Source: a virus
Strand: one strand, 5' to 3'
Length of the DNA: 37,114 nt
IMG/VR virus record: IMGVR_UViG_3300025879_000049
Span: 1 to 37,114 of that record
A program made the translations under genes and the position numbers. Below the pieces are notes generated by a model. That model did not search any database and was not told where the DNA came from. It was given only the letters and a program-made list of their open reading frames with translations. Below are positions 15,103 to 22,309 of this stretch, in pieces; position 1 is the stretch's first letter; each line of letters begins with the position of its first letter.

Positions 15103-16482
15103 ATGGCAAATTTATTAAACGAAGCTGAGATCAAGAATACATGGGCACCGATTATCTCGGAAGCTACAGGTATCAACGAATCTAGCAAATTAGCGTGGAT
15201 GTCGACTTACTGTCACAACCACAAACTTTATGAAGACGCGAACATCATGTCTTTAACTAACAACCCTGGCCCAATGAACTTAACAGGTATGGGTGCAGTA
15301 TCATTTCCTGGAAATGTAGGAGGTAACGGAGCGGCAGACGCAGCACCTGGTTCAGGTGACAAAGCCCCAACTTTATTACCTTTAGCAATGCAAGTTGCTG
15401 CTCAAACTATCGGTCTTGACTTAGTACCAGTAGTACCAATGGCTGGTCCAATGGGATTATTGTCTTACTTAGACTTTACTTACGAAGGTGGTACTGTTGC
15501 ATTAGGTGCAACTGCTCCTACTTACGTTAAATCTGATTTAACTATAGCAGACGGAAGTAAAGACGAATTAGTTGGTGAATCAAGAATTGATGGTAAAAAT
15601 ATCATCAAAATCGTTGACGCTATCACTGACGCTGAAAAGAACATTGCAGGTAGATACGCTGACGCTGTATTGGTTGCTGCATTAGAAGATCATATCCCAG
15701 GATTCTCTGGTGCTGACGCTAATGGTAAGCCAATGACAAGAGAAGTTGGTGAAAGAACTGCTGACAAAGTAATGGGTCTTTCTTTATTCTCTAAAAGTGT
15801 TGCTGCTGAAACTTTCCAAGTTGCTGCTGCAGTTACAAGAGAGCAAGTACAAGATTTAAAACAATTCGGTGTAGATGCTGTTGCTCAAGTAGAAGCAGTA
15901 TTAACTAACGAATTAACTCAGTCTATTAACAACCACATCTTAGCTAAGATGAGAGCTATCGCTGAAGAAGGTATCGGTGCTGTTGCATTATCATACACTA
16001 ATAATGGTGGTAACACTTACGGTGACGTTAACAGAAGAGTCTTAACTAACATTCTTGCTGCTGCGAACTTAATCGCAAACAGAGGTAGAAGAGGTGCTGG
16101 TAACTTCGCAGTTGTTGGAGCAAAAATTGCTTCTGCATTGCAATCAGTTGCTGGTTTCGTACCAAACCCAATGGCTAACACTTTCAACCAAGTTGCAGGT
16201 GCTATCTACCCATTAGGTTCTGTTGCAGGTATCAACATCTATACTGATCCTAACTTAGAGTGGGAAGGTGATACACAACAAGTATTAGTTGGTAGAAAAG
16301 GTGACGGTAACGGTGCTGGATTAGTATTCATGCCTTACTTAATGGCTGAATCAGTTCAAATGATCGCTGAAGGAACTATGGCTCCTAAAGTAGCGGTTAA
16401 ATCTAGATACGCTCTAGTTGAAGCTGGTTTCCACCCAGGTACTCAATACCAAAAATTCACAGTTACAGGTTTACAATTGTAA
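15103..16482 (+). CDS. 23: Major capsid protein, gp23-like
   Basis: A 459-residue HK97-fold major head protein of the T4 type. The N-terminus is a helical region (ANLLNEAEIKNTWAPIISE) expected to be removed by the prohead protease, with IISE followed by Ala a possible cut. Then come GMGAVSFPG, the LVPVVPMAGPMGLLSYLDFTY segment typical of gp23, a long helical spine (LTNELTQSINNHILAKMRAI) and a C-terminal GFHPGTQYQ end. Codon use is more biased than in neighbours, in line with heavy expression. T4 gp23 is 521 residues. No gp24-like vertex paralogue was seen in the window. Confidence 0.93.
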   Translation: MANLLNEAEIKNTWAPIISEATGINESSKLAWMSTYCHNHKLYEDANIMSLTNNPGPMNLTGMGAVSFPGNVGGNGAADAAPGSGDKAPTLLPLAMQVAAQTIGLDLVPVVPMAGPMGLLSYLDFTYEGGTVALGATAPTYVKSDLTIADGSKDELVGESRIDGKNIIKIVDAITDAEKNIAGRYADAVLVAALEDHIPGFSGADANGKPMTREVGERTADKVMGLSLFSKSVAAETFQVAAAVTREQVQDLKQFGVDAVAQVEAVLTNELTQSINNHILAKMRAIAEEGIGAVALSYTNNGGNTYGDVNRRVLTNILAAANLIANRGRRGAGNFAVVGAKIASALQSVAGFVPNPMANTFNQVAGAIYPLGSVAGINIYTDPNLEWEGDTQQVLVGRKGDGNGAGLVFMPYLMAESVQMIAEGTMAPKVAVKSRYALVEAGFHPGTQYQKFTVTGLQL

Positions 16483-16506
16483 TCTTAAACTAGAATAGTT
16501 AATATG

Positions 16507-16534
16507 AAAGGTCACCTTCGGGTGACCTTTTTTT
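16507..16534 (+). terminator. Intrinsic terminator after the capsid gene
   Basis: AAAGGTCACC-TTCG-GGTGACCTTT: a 10-bp stem closed by a C(UUCG)G tetraloop and followed by T residues. It is the strongest terminator in the head cluster. Confidence 0.92.
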
Positions 16535-16560
16535 GTTTAAAAAGTTTTAAATTTAAAGGG

Positions 16561-16573
16561 GATATATAATATA
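16561..16573 (+). promoter_or_regulatory. Late-promoter-like motif for the 16611 gene
   Basis: GATATATAATATA lies 37 bases upstream of the ATG. A second TA-rich stretch, CAATATATAAAT at 16583-16594, lies closer (16 bases) and could be an alternative. Confidence 0.6.
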
Positions 16574-16610
16574 ATAACATCACAATATATAAATTAAACA
16601 AACAAATATT

Positions 16611-18167
16611 ATGAAATTAAAATCTAAATTAAAACTTTACGAAGAATTCGTAAATGAATCTAAAGAATCTATCGATAGCGTACCGGTAGATCAAGTAACA
16701 TCAGACGCTACTAGCGCATCCGATACTATTAGAACAGAAGTAATCAGAGACGTAGATACTATACTGGACACTTTGTCAGAATTATCAGATAGAATTGGAG
16801 AATCTACTTCTATCGATTTAGAAATAGACGAACTATATGAAGAGCTATTTGACTTAACAAATGTTTCAGAACTTAATGAAGGTATATTAGATTTTATCAA
16901 GAGTCCTATTAAATTCATGAAGATTAAGAAAAATCTTAAAGCATATCAAAAGGCTCTAGTACAAAAGGCAATTAACGATGTCGATTTCGCTAAGAAGAAA
17001 CAGGTCGGAGACGCTGATGAGAAAGATAAGAAGAGAATGGAAACTTTGAAGCAAGCTAATCAAGCTAAAAACAAAGCACTAGATGATCAATTATCTGCTA
17101 TCGGAGAGAGAATGACTGAATTGTCAAGCGGAGACGAAGGTTTAGGTAAAGTAGTTTCTATAGGAAAAACTAAATCTAAATTAGCTGCGGCTAAAATAGT
17201 AATGAAAGCAACTTCAGGTGAAGAGGCAAAACAACTTAAATTAGAAATTGATACTTTATCAGATAGAATCGCAGCCGATGAAAAATCTCTTAAAGATTAC
17301 GCTAAAAAAGTTGGTCCAGCTGATCATACAAGTACTGACCAATCAGGTGATAATGATAATACGACTAGTCAAGATCAAATGGCTGGTATAGGCGGTGAAG
17401 GTAAACCAAAAACTACACCTAAGGCGACTTCAAAACCAGAACCAACACCGGAGGCGACTTCAAAACCAGAACCAACACCGGAGGCGACTTCAAAACCAGA
17501 ACCAACACCGGAGGCGACTTCAAAACCAGAACCAACACCGGAACCTACTCCAGAAACTGAGACAGAAACTGACACTGAAAAATTAGATGCAGCTGTAACT
17601 AAAGCTAAAGAAGCTAAAGATAAATTACCAGCAGATGCTAGTCCAAAAGATAAAGCTGCTGCGGATATAGCAGTGTTTACAGCAGAAATTGCTGCAGCTA
17701 AAGCTAAAGGTGAAGATACTAAAGATCTTGAAGGAAAATTAGCAGCTGCTAAAAATACTGCAGCGTTACAAGTTCAAAAAGTAGGTGGAGTAGAGAATGA
17801 AGGTATGGAAATAGATTTATCATTTGACACATCATTAGTTGAAGCATCATTAAACGGTTTGATGGCATATGACGCTGATGAAGATGGCTACTCATATCTA
17901 AAACAACAGGCTAAGAAATTAGGTGTTAAAGTTAGTGTAGATAAAGATCCATTCGGAGATGGTTACGATGAATTAAATTACAGTGGTGATAAAGCAGCCA
18001 TTCTAAAATTAGCTAGTATATCAGGTCATGATTCAGATATTACAAGCGGACCAGATGAAGGTGGTTATTGGATTGAAGAATCAGTAAAAGAAGAATTACC
18101 TAAAACTATTAAATTAGACGAAGGTTTATCAGTTGCAGAGAAATTTGCAATCTTAATGAATAAATAA
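16611..18167 (+). CDS. Putative internal head protein with capsid-targeting-like N-terminus
   Basis: A 518-residue protein with no family I recognise. It opens MKLKSKLKLYEEFVNESKES, resembling the T4 capsid-targeting propeptide, so protease cleavage after FVNE or after the later ELNE (followed by GILDF) is plausible. Residues 90-230 are Lys-rich helical, likely coiled coil. About residues 265-320 hold four perfect 10-residue ATSKPEPTPE repeats followed by acidic Thr/Glu repeats. Residues 325-400 are Ala/Lys/Asp-rich. The C-terminal domain (about 402-500, around SFDTSLVEASLNGLMAYDAD) is compact and acidic. Position after gp23 and the N-terminus suggest a protein packaged inside the head, possibly ejected with DNA. 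Function is unknown. Confidence 0.75.
   Translation: MKLKSKLKLYEEFVNESKESIDSVPVDQVTSDATSASDTIRTEVIRDVDTILDTLSELSDRIGESTSIDLEIDELYEELFDLTNVSELNEGILDFIKSPIKFMKIKKNLKAYQKALVQKAINDVDFAKKKQVGDADEKDKKRMETLKQANQAKNKALDDQLSAIGERMTELSSGDEGLGKVVSIGKTKSKLAAAKIVMKATSGEEAKQLKLEIDTLSDRIAADEKSLKDYAKKVGPADHTSTDQSGDNDNTTSQDQMAGIGGEGKPKTTPKATSKPEPTPEATSKPEPTPEATSKPEPTPEATSKPEPTPEPTPETETETDTEKLDAAVTKAKEAKDKLPADASPKDKAAADIAVFTAEIAAAKAKGEDTKDLEGKLAAAKNTAALQVQKVGGVENEGMEIDLSFDTSLVEASLNGLMAYDADEDGYSYLKQQAKKLGVKVSVDKDPFGDGYDELNYSGDKAAILKLASISGHDSDITSGPDEGGYWIEESVKEELPKTIKLDEGLSVAEKFAILMNK
17424..17543 (+). repeat. Four tandem 30-bp repeats
   Basis: Four consecutive 30-bp units, identical except for the final base of the last unit. 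Each begins GCGACTTCAAAACCAG and encodes ATSKPEPTPE. Near-identity at the DNA level, including synonymous positions, implies recent expansion. Confidence 0.97.
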
Positions 18168-18168
18168 T

Positions 18169-18678
18169 TTAAAGAGAGCGCTTAGCGTTCTTCTTTGCAA
18201 GTTTAAGAAACTCCTGTCTCTCATTGAGCAGGAGTTTTTTACATTCCTTGCGAAACTCAATTGAACTTTTGAGGATACGACTGTCTATCATTGGTGCTTT
18301 TAAAACATCATGATATTCCGGGTGAACAAAATTTTCTAAATCAAAGTTCATAAATTTAGCTTTAATTGGTTTTAAACTCACAGCACAATGCCAATCTACT
18401 ATATTACAATTTTGATATAGAGTCTCTTTATCTACCATGGATTGGGTAGTATTGTCCCAATATTTTTTTAGTAACTTAACACTTTTAACTGGTGGTTTTT
18501 GCATTCTAAGTACACAATGTACAAATTGATCATCATCAGACCACCTTTTAATGTGCCTGTGTTCAACAAGGAACTTCCTGAAGAACTTAGTTAACGGCGC
18601 AAGTATAATACCGTACCTATTCCGTGGATTAGGACCAGATGTGCGGGTGATGATTATATGAGAATAAGATCTTGCCAT
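18169..18678 (-). CDS. Unknown protein, the only minus-strand gene
   Basis: A 169-residue basic protein that I do not recognise. Its stop lies one base from the end of the convergent 16611 gene. The start (AATAAATGGCAAGA when read on its strand) is in the same A-rich context as plus-strand genes, which supports a real gene. Arg/Lys and aromatic residues are plentiful, with a HIKRWSDDDQFVHCVL core and a Lys-rich helical C-terminus, suggesting nucleic-acid binding at most. It stands near the clamp-loader genes where T4 has the translational repressor regA, but I see no sequence likeness to RegA. A plus-direction terminator hairpin lies inside its 3' coding end. Confidence 0.75.
   Translation of the reverse strand: MARSYSHIIITRTSGPNPRNRYGIILAPLTKFFRKFLVEHRHIKRWSDDDQFVHCVLRMQKPPVKSVKLLKKYWDNTTQSMVDKETLYQNCNIVDWHCAVSLKPIKAKFMNFDLENFVHPEYHDVLKAPMIDSRILKSSIEFRKECKKLLLNERQEFLKLAKKNAKRSL
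18208..18240 (+). terminator. Terminator hairpin embedded in the minus-strand gene
   Basis: AAACTCCTG with CTC, a TCATT loop, then GAG-CAGGAGTTT and a six-T run on the plus strand: about a 12-bp stem with one bulged base. It would stop transcription leaving the 16611 gene. On the minus strand the stem is coding sequence. Confidence 0.8.
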
Positions 18679-18693
18679 TTATTATATTTATCA

Positions 18694-18723
18694 TTGAAAC
18701 CTTTTAGCGCTTGACAGTATAAT
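18694..18723 (+). promoter_or_regulatory. Possible sigma-70-like promoter for the clamp loader
   Basis: TTGAAA (18694-18699) and TATAAT (18718-18723) with an 18-base spacer lie in the 64-base divergent gap, about 20 bases before the ATG at 18743. No GATATATAA motif is present here, which fits early or middle expression. Bacteroidota primary sigma prefers a different consensus, so this is tentative. Confidence 0.35.
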
Positions 18724-18742
18724 TAGTAAATATATCAGATAC

Positions 18743-19699
18743 ATGAATTCAATAAATCAACTCTTTACAGAGAAATACAGACCATCTAATCTAGAAGAAC
18801 TTATATTACCAGAGAGAGTAATGTCAAAGTTTAAAGATGGTTTAGTTCAAAACATGTTGTTCGCAGGTTCACCAGGTACAGGTAAAACCTCATGTGCAAA
18901 AGCAATCGTTCAACAATTTAAATTACCATATCTATACATTAATGCATCAACTGACACGTCTGTCGATGTAATTAGAACTCGAATTACAGATTTTTGTTCT
19001 ACTGTTTCTATTATGGATGCACCTGGAATGTTTAAAGTAGTTATTCTCGATGAGGTTGATGGTGTATCAGATCAATTCTTTAAGGCACTTCGTGCTACTA
19101 TGGAAACATTTGCTAGCAATAGTCGTTTTATTGCTACTTGTAATTACATTAATAAACTACCAGATCCAATCCTTTCAAGATTTGAAGTTATTGATTTCGA
19201 CTTTGATAAAGCAGAAGAAACTGAATTAACAAAGAAGTACATTAAAAGAGTGTATGAAATTTGTGGCAAAGAAGGAATGACAATTGAAAAACCAGCTTTG
19301 GTTGAATTTGTTAAAAGAAACTTTCCAGATCTTAGAACTACACTTAATAAATTACAAGGTTACAAAACACAAGGTACATCGAATATTACAGCAGAAGATG
19401 TAAAGAAATTTAATTCGGTATACAAAGATGTATTTGATTTGGTATTTAATGAAACGGATCCAGCTAAAAATTATCAAACACTTGTCGGTAATTATGCCAA
19501 CCGAGTTGATGATGTATTACAAACTTTAGGCGAAGAATTTATTGAATACATTCAACAAGAGAAAGGACAATATATAAAACATATACCACAAGTTATTATA
19601 ACTGTCGCTAAGCATCAAGCTCAACGAGTTCATGTTATCGATCCTGTAATTACAATGTTAAGTTGTGTATATGAAATACAAAGTATAATTAATTCGTAA
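18743..19699 (+). CDS. 44: gp44-like sliding-clamp loader large subunit
   Basis: A 318-residue AAA+ protein, essentially the length of T4 gp44 (319). FTEKYRPSNLEEL is the clamp-loader box II. Walker A is GSPGTGKT (42-49), Walker B VILDEVD (100-106), sensor 1 FIATCNY (129-135), and SRF (145-147) holds the inter-subunit arginine finger. It loads the gp45 clamp for replication and, in T4, for late transcription. Gp45 is not in this window. RNase H follows by 57 bases; a gp62 candidate is separated by two genes. Confidence 0.93.
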   Translation: MNSINQLFTEKYRPSNLEELILPERVMSKFKDGLVQNMLFAGSPGTGKTSCAKAIVQQFKLPYLYINASTDTSVDVIRTRITDFCSTVSIMDAPGMFKVVILDEVDGVSDQFFKALRATMETFASNSRFIATCNYINKLPDPILSRFEVIDFDFDKAEETELTKKYIKRVYEICGKEGMTIEKPALVEFVKRNFPDLRTTLNKLQGYKTQGTSNITAEDVKKFNSVYKDVFDLVFNETDPAKNYQTLVGNYANRVDDVLQTLGEEFIEYIQQEKGQYIKHIPQVIITVAKHQAQRVHVIDPVITMLSCVYEIQSIINS

Positions 19700-19706
19700 A
19701 TAATTT

Positions 19707-19741
19707 TTTAGTCTCAATTTTTTTTAGTATATTGGACTAAA
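19707..19741 (+). other. Imperfect inverted repeat upstream of RNase H
   Basis: TTTAGTCTCAAT (19707-19718) pairs with ATTGGACTAAA (19731-19741), about 11 pairs with one bulge around a T-rich loop. There is no T run after the 3' arm, so it is not a classic terminator. It may be an operator or mRNA structure. Confidence 0.4.
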
Positions 19742-19756
19742 TAAAGAAATATAAAT

Positions 19757-21025
19757 ATGAAAGTGGGAAAACATACACTATTAATAGACGGTAATTATTT
19801 CGTATTCAGTAGACTATTTGTTTTACCGAAACCTAAAACAGGTCAACTGTTAGGTGACGATAAACAAAAGTCTCAATTCATGAGAAAATTATCTATTGAT
19901 TTTGCATCCGAGATGCGTAAATTAAAAATGTTCGTAGACGACGTAGTATTAACAGTTGATTCTAAATCTTGGCGAAAAGATTTATATCCGGAATCAGACT
20001 ATAAAGGTACTAGAAAGCAAAGTAGCAGTGTAAATTGGACAAATGTATATTCAGTATATGAAGAATTTCAAAATATATTAGCATCTAAGGGTGTTACAGT
20101 GCATCAAATTCAAGGTGCAGAAGCAGATGATGTTATTTTTGGGTGGTCAACTGCATTGAATAATAGAGGCAAATCATGTATTGTTTGGTCTGGTGATAGA
20201 GACCTTATTCAATTGGTCAACTATTCTAAAACCAATGATGCACATACTCTCTGGTATTACAATACTAAGAAATCTTTATATGCATATGAAGGATTTGCTA
20301 AAGACATGGAAGCATCGGTTGCATCTGAAATGTCAAATGAAGATCTTCTATTTAACATGGGAGGTGAACACATGACAAGAGATTCGTATCAAAATAATAT
20401 TATGTCATGGGTAAAAGCACTTAAAATAGAAATTACGGAAGTAGATTGTGATAGATTTATATTTAATAAAATATTGATAGGTGATAAATCAGACAATATC
20501 CAATCCGTTGTGACATGGCAGAAAGAAATGAAAAATGGCAAACTTAGAACATACTCTATCACAGAGAAGATGGCAGATACCATATACGATCAATTCATTA
20601 AAGAACTAGATAACTTTACAATAGAGCATCTATTCAATGCTGAACATAAAAACGCTTTGGCTGATATCATTTATAGAGTCGTCGGTCACACTAATACAAC
20701 TCTAGTTAAAGCAGCTTTAGCTAATAACATAGCGTTAATGTTACTACACATTAAAACCATCCCAGATTCTATTCAAGAAGCTATCTATTCTGCAATCGAT
20801 AAAGATTGGGAAGGAGCTTTGGAAAATGTAGAACAGTTTATGGATATGGAAAAAATATTGGAAGGTACGCATTGGTTAAAGGATAAAACAGGATTTGGAG
20901 TAGATGCCTTTGCAGGTATGGATATTCCAGATGAAAATAAAAAAGAAATTCCACCGATGAAGTTAGTAGGTAAGAAAACACAAACTACTACCAGAAATTT
21001 AGAACCTACTAAAAAATTATTCTAA
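19757..21025 (+). CDS. rnh: RNase H / 5'-3' exonuclease (FEN family)
   Basis: A 422-residue flap-nuclease-family protein. Metal-site acidic residues are in order: D11 (LLIDGNYFVF), D68 (VLTVDSKSW), E122, D124 and D125 (GAEADDVIFGW), D147 and D149 (WSGDRDLIQLV), then ILIGDKSDNIQ of the helix-hairpin-helix region. DYKGTRKQ is the family's mobile-arch segment. T4 RNase H (305) removes RNA primers from Okazaki fragments. About 100 additional C-terminal residues end TRNLEPTKKLF; this basic tip with a terminal Leu-Phe could bind gp32 or the clamp (inference). Confidence 0.88.
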   Translation: MKVGKHTLLIDGNYFVFSRLFVLPKPKTGQLLGDDKQKSQFMRKLSIDFASEMRKLKMFVDDVVLTVDSKSWRKDLYPESDYKGTRKQSSSVNWTNVYSVYEEFQNILASKGVTVHQIQGAEADDVIFGWSTALNNRGKSCIVWSGDRDLIQLVNYSKTNDAHTLWYYNTKKSLYAYEGFAKDMEASVASEMSNEDLLFNMGGEHMTRDSYQNNIMSWVKALKIEITEVDCDRFIFNKILIGDKSDNIQSVVTWQKEMKNGKLRTYSITEKMADTIYDQFIKELDNFTIEHLFNAEHKNALADIIYRVVGHTNTTLVKAALANNIALMLLHIKTIPDSIQEAIYSAIDKDWEGALENVEQFMDMEKILEGTHWLKDKTGFGVDAFAGMDIPDENKKEIPPMKLVGKKTQTTTRNLEPTKKLF

Positions 21026-21031
21026 ATTAAT

Positions 21032-21190
21032 ATGACATTAGATGACTATATACAAATAGAAGAGATATTAGCAGAATCTAATGCGTATGGTCTTAGAATA
21101 GAGGTCCATGGGACAGCTTCTCAATTTATAAAGGAAGGTTATGGTTATGTAGAAGCACATAACTTAGCATTTAACGAGTGGATTAAATAA
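21032..21190 (+). CDS. 52-residue hypothetical protein
   Basis: ATG ACA TTA GAT GAC through TGG ATT AAA TAA encodes 52 residues (MTLDDYIQIEEILAESNAYG, then a segment containing GYGYVEAHNLAFNEW). It starts 6 bases after the RNase H stop in an AAATTAAT leader and is a compact mixed alpha/beta acidic protein. The clean fit between neighbours and natural codon use support it. No function can be given. Confidence 0.65.
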   Translation: MTLDDYIQIEEILAESNAYGLRIEVHGTASQFIKEGYGYVEAHNLAFNEWIK

Positions 21191-21219
21191 ACATTCACCC
21201 TACTTAACATATAATAGAT

Positions 21220-21648
21220 ATGCTAGACGAAACAAAATTATTTGATTTTGTGAAAATAATGTTCACAAAACCAGACCAATATAGTAATATTAAAAATCAT
21301 TCAAAGAAGCGTCATCATTTCATGATCAATCGTTTTTTTGCTATTAAATATCCATCTAACGCTAACATGTTTAACGTTAATGGAATTAATGGTGGAAATG
21401 TAGTAGAATCATGGTCTATGGTTGCAAAAAGATTTAAAGGTGTTCCGGGTTGGTTTTATACTAAGACTAAAAAAGCTCCTAAAAAACAAGTAGATAAATA
21501 TACTCCAAGCGAAGCTTCAATTGAATTGTACTTATCAAAGAATGAAATAGGTATGCGTGAATTTAATGAATTAAAGCAATACGCTAAGCAGGAATTATTC
21601 GATGATTTACAAAAAATTGAAACGCAACTAAATGTTTACAGAAAATAA
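21220..21648 (+). CDS. Candidate gp62-like clamp loader small subunit
   Basis: A 142-residue protein. The segment HHFMINRFFAIKYPSNANMF, then NGINGGNVVESW, then AKRFKGVPGWFYTKTKK follows the pattern of cyanophage gp62 (a Y-VNK-LS block, then NEMN, then a KR-S-W-K block). A C-terminal helical part (IGMREFNELKQYAKQEL) would be the adaptor helix. In T4, gp62 partners four gp44 subunits in the clamp loader. Here it is three genes downstream of gp44 rather than adjacent. Shorter than T4 gp62 (187). Pattern-based call only. It overlaps the next gene by 17 bases. Confidence 0.45.
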   Translation: MLDETKLFDFVKIMFTKPDQYSNIKNHSKKRHHFMINRFFAIKYPSNANMFNVNGINGGNVVESWSMVAKRFKGVPGWFYTKTKKAPKKQVDKYTPSEASIELYLSKNEIGMREFNELKQYAKQELFDDLQKIETQLNVYRK

Positions 21649-22282
21649 AGATGATTTTTCAGAAGTAATTGACATCACATTATATAAATATAATTCTATA
21701 GATGTTAAATTATGGGGTTTAATTTCAAGAGATACGTCTACTAAGAAATTAGCAGAAACCTCATATTTAGTACCAGTTGATAGAATAAACAATTATATTA
21801 ATAAATGGTTCGCTAGTGATGTTACTAGATTTCAATCGGTTAGCGATATATCAATTCACAAAGAAGCTACTTCAATATATTTTATTTGGCAAATGCTAAA
21901 TGCAACTCCAAATCTTTCTTGGATTAAAGTTACATTAAATAAAAACTTAACTTATAGTAGGCTTGTAACAATAGATCAAATCAAAACTATTAAATATAGT
22001 ATTAAAACTATTAGAGGTAGTTTAAGACTATTTGATTTGTTTGAATCCAGAGAATTGAGAATAGTAAATGAGATATTAGAAAAATGTGGACTTCTAAAGT
22101 CAGATCAAATGTATAATGTATTTAAACTTAAAAAATTTATGTCTATTTTAGACATGTTTTTATCTGATGATAATGCTAACGAAACATTTGGTGTAATAAA
22201 TACTATAATTCAAAAATTAGAACAATACGAAGGAGATGATCCGGAGATACTCTTAATAACTGATAGAAATTCAGATATATAA
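21632..22282 (+). CDS. Unknown protein downstream of the clamp-loader genes
   Basis: A 216-residue protein with no family I recognise. It overlaps the candidate gp62 by 17 bases in a different frame. It is a mixed alpha/beta protein with Ile/Lys/Asn-rich composition, no signal peptide and no membrane segment. Its last codons (GAT-ATA-TAA) form part of the late-promoter motif for the following neck gene, so it marks the end of this replication block. T4 gp59 helicase loader (217 aa) is of similar length, but I cannot align it. Confidence 0.72.
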   Translation: MFTENKDDFSEVIDITLYKYNSIDVKLWGLISRDTSTKKLAETSYLVPVDRINNYINKWFASDVTRFQSVSDISIHKEATSIYFIWQMLNATPNLSWIKVTLNKNLTYSRLVTIDQIKTIKYSIKTIRGSLRLFDLFESRELRIVNEILEKCGLLKSDQMYNVFKLKKFMSILDMFLSDDNANETFGVINTIIQKLEQYEGDDPEILLITDRNSDI

Positions 22283-22286
22283 TAAA
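22274..22286 (+). promoter_or_regulatory. Late-promoter-like motif overlapping a stop codon
   Basis: GATATATAATAAA includes the previous gene's stop (Asp-Ile-stop) and lies 23 bases before the ATG at 22310. Confidence 0.68.
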
Positions 22287-22309
22287 AATAAGACATCAGT
22301 CAAGTATCA

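Noticed and set aside
17424-17543. CRISPR-like array
   Set aside because: Units are directly adjacent with no spacers and are in frame within a gene; they are protein tandem repeats.
18169-18678. RegA translational repressor identity for the minus-strand gene
   Set aside because: Location near the clamp loader is suggestive, but the sequence shows no RegA-like pattern and the strand is opposite.
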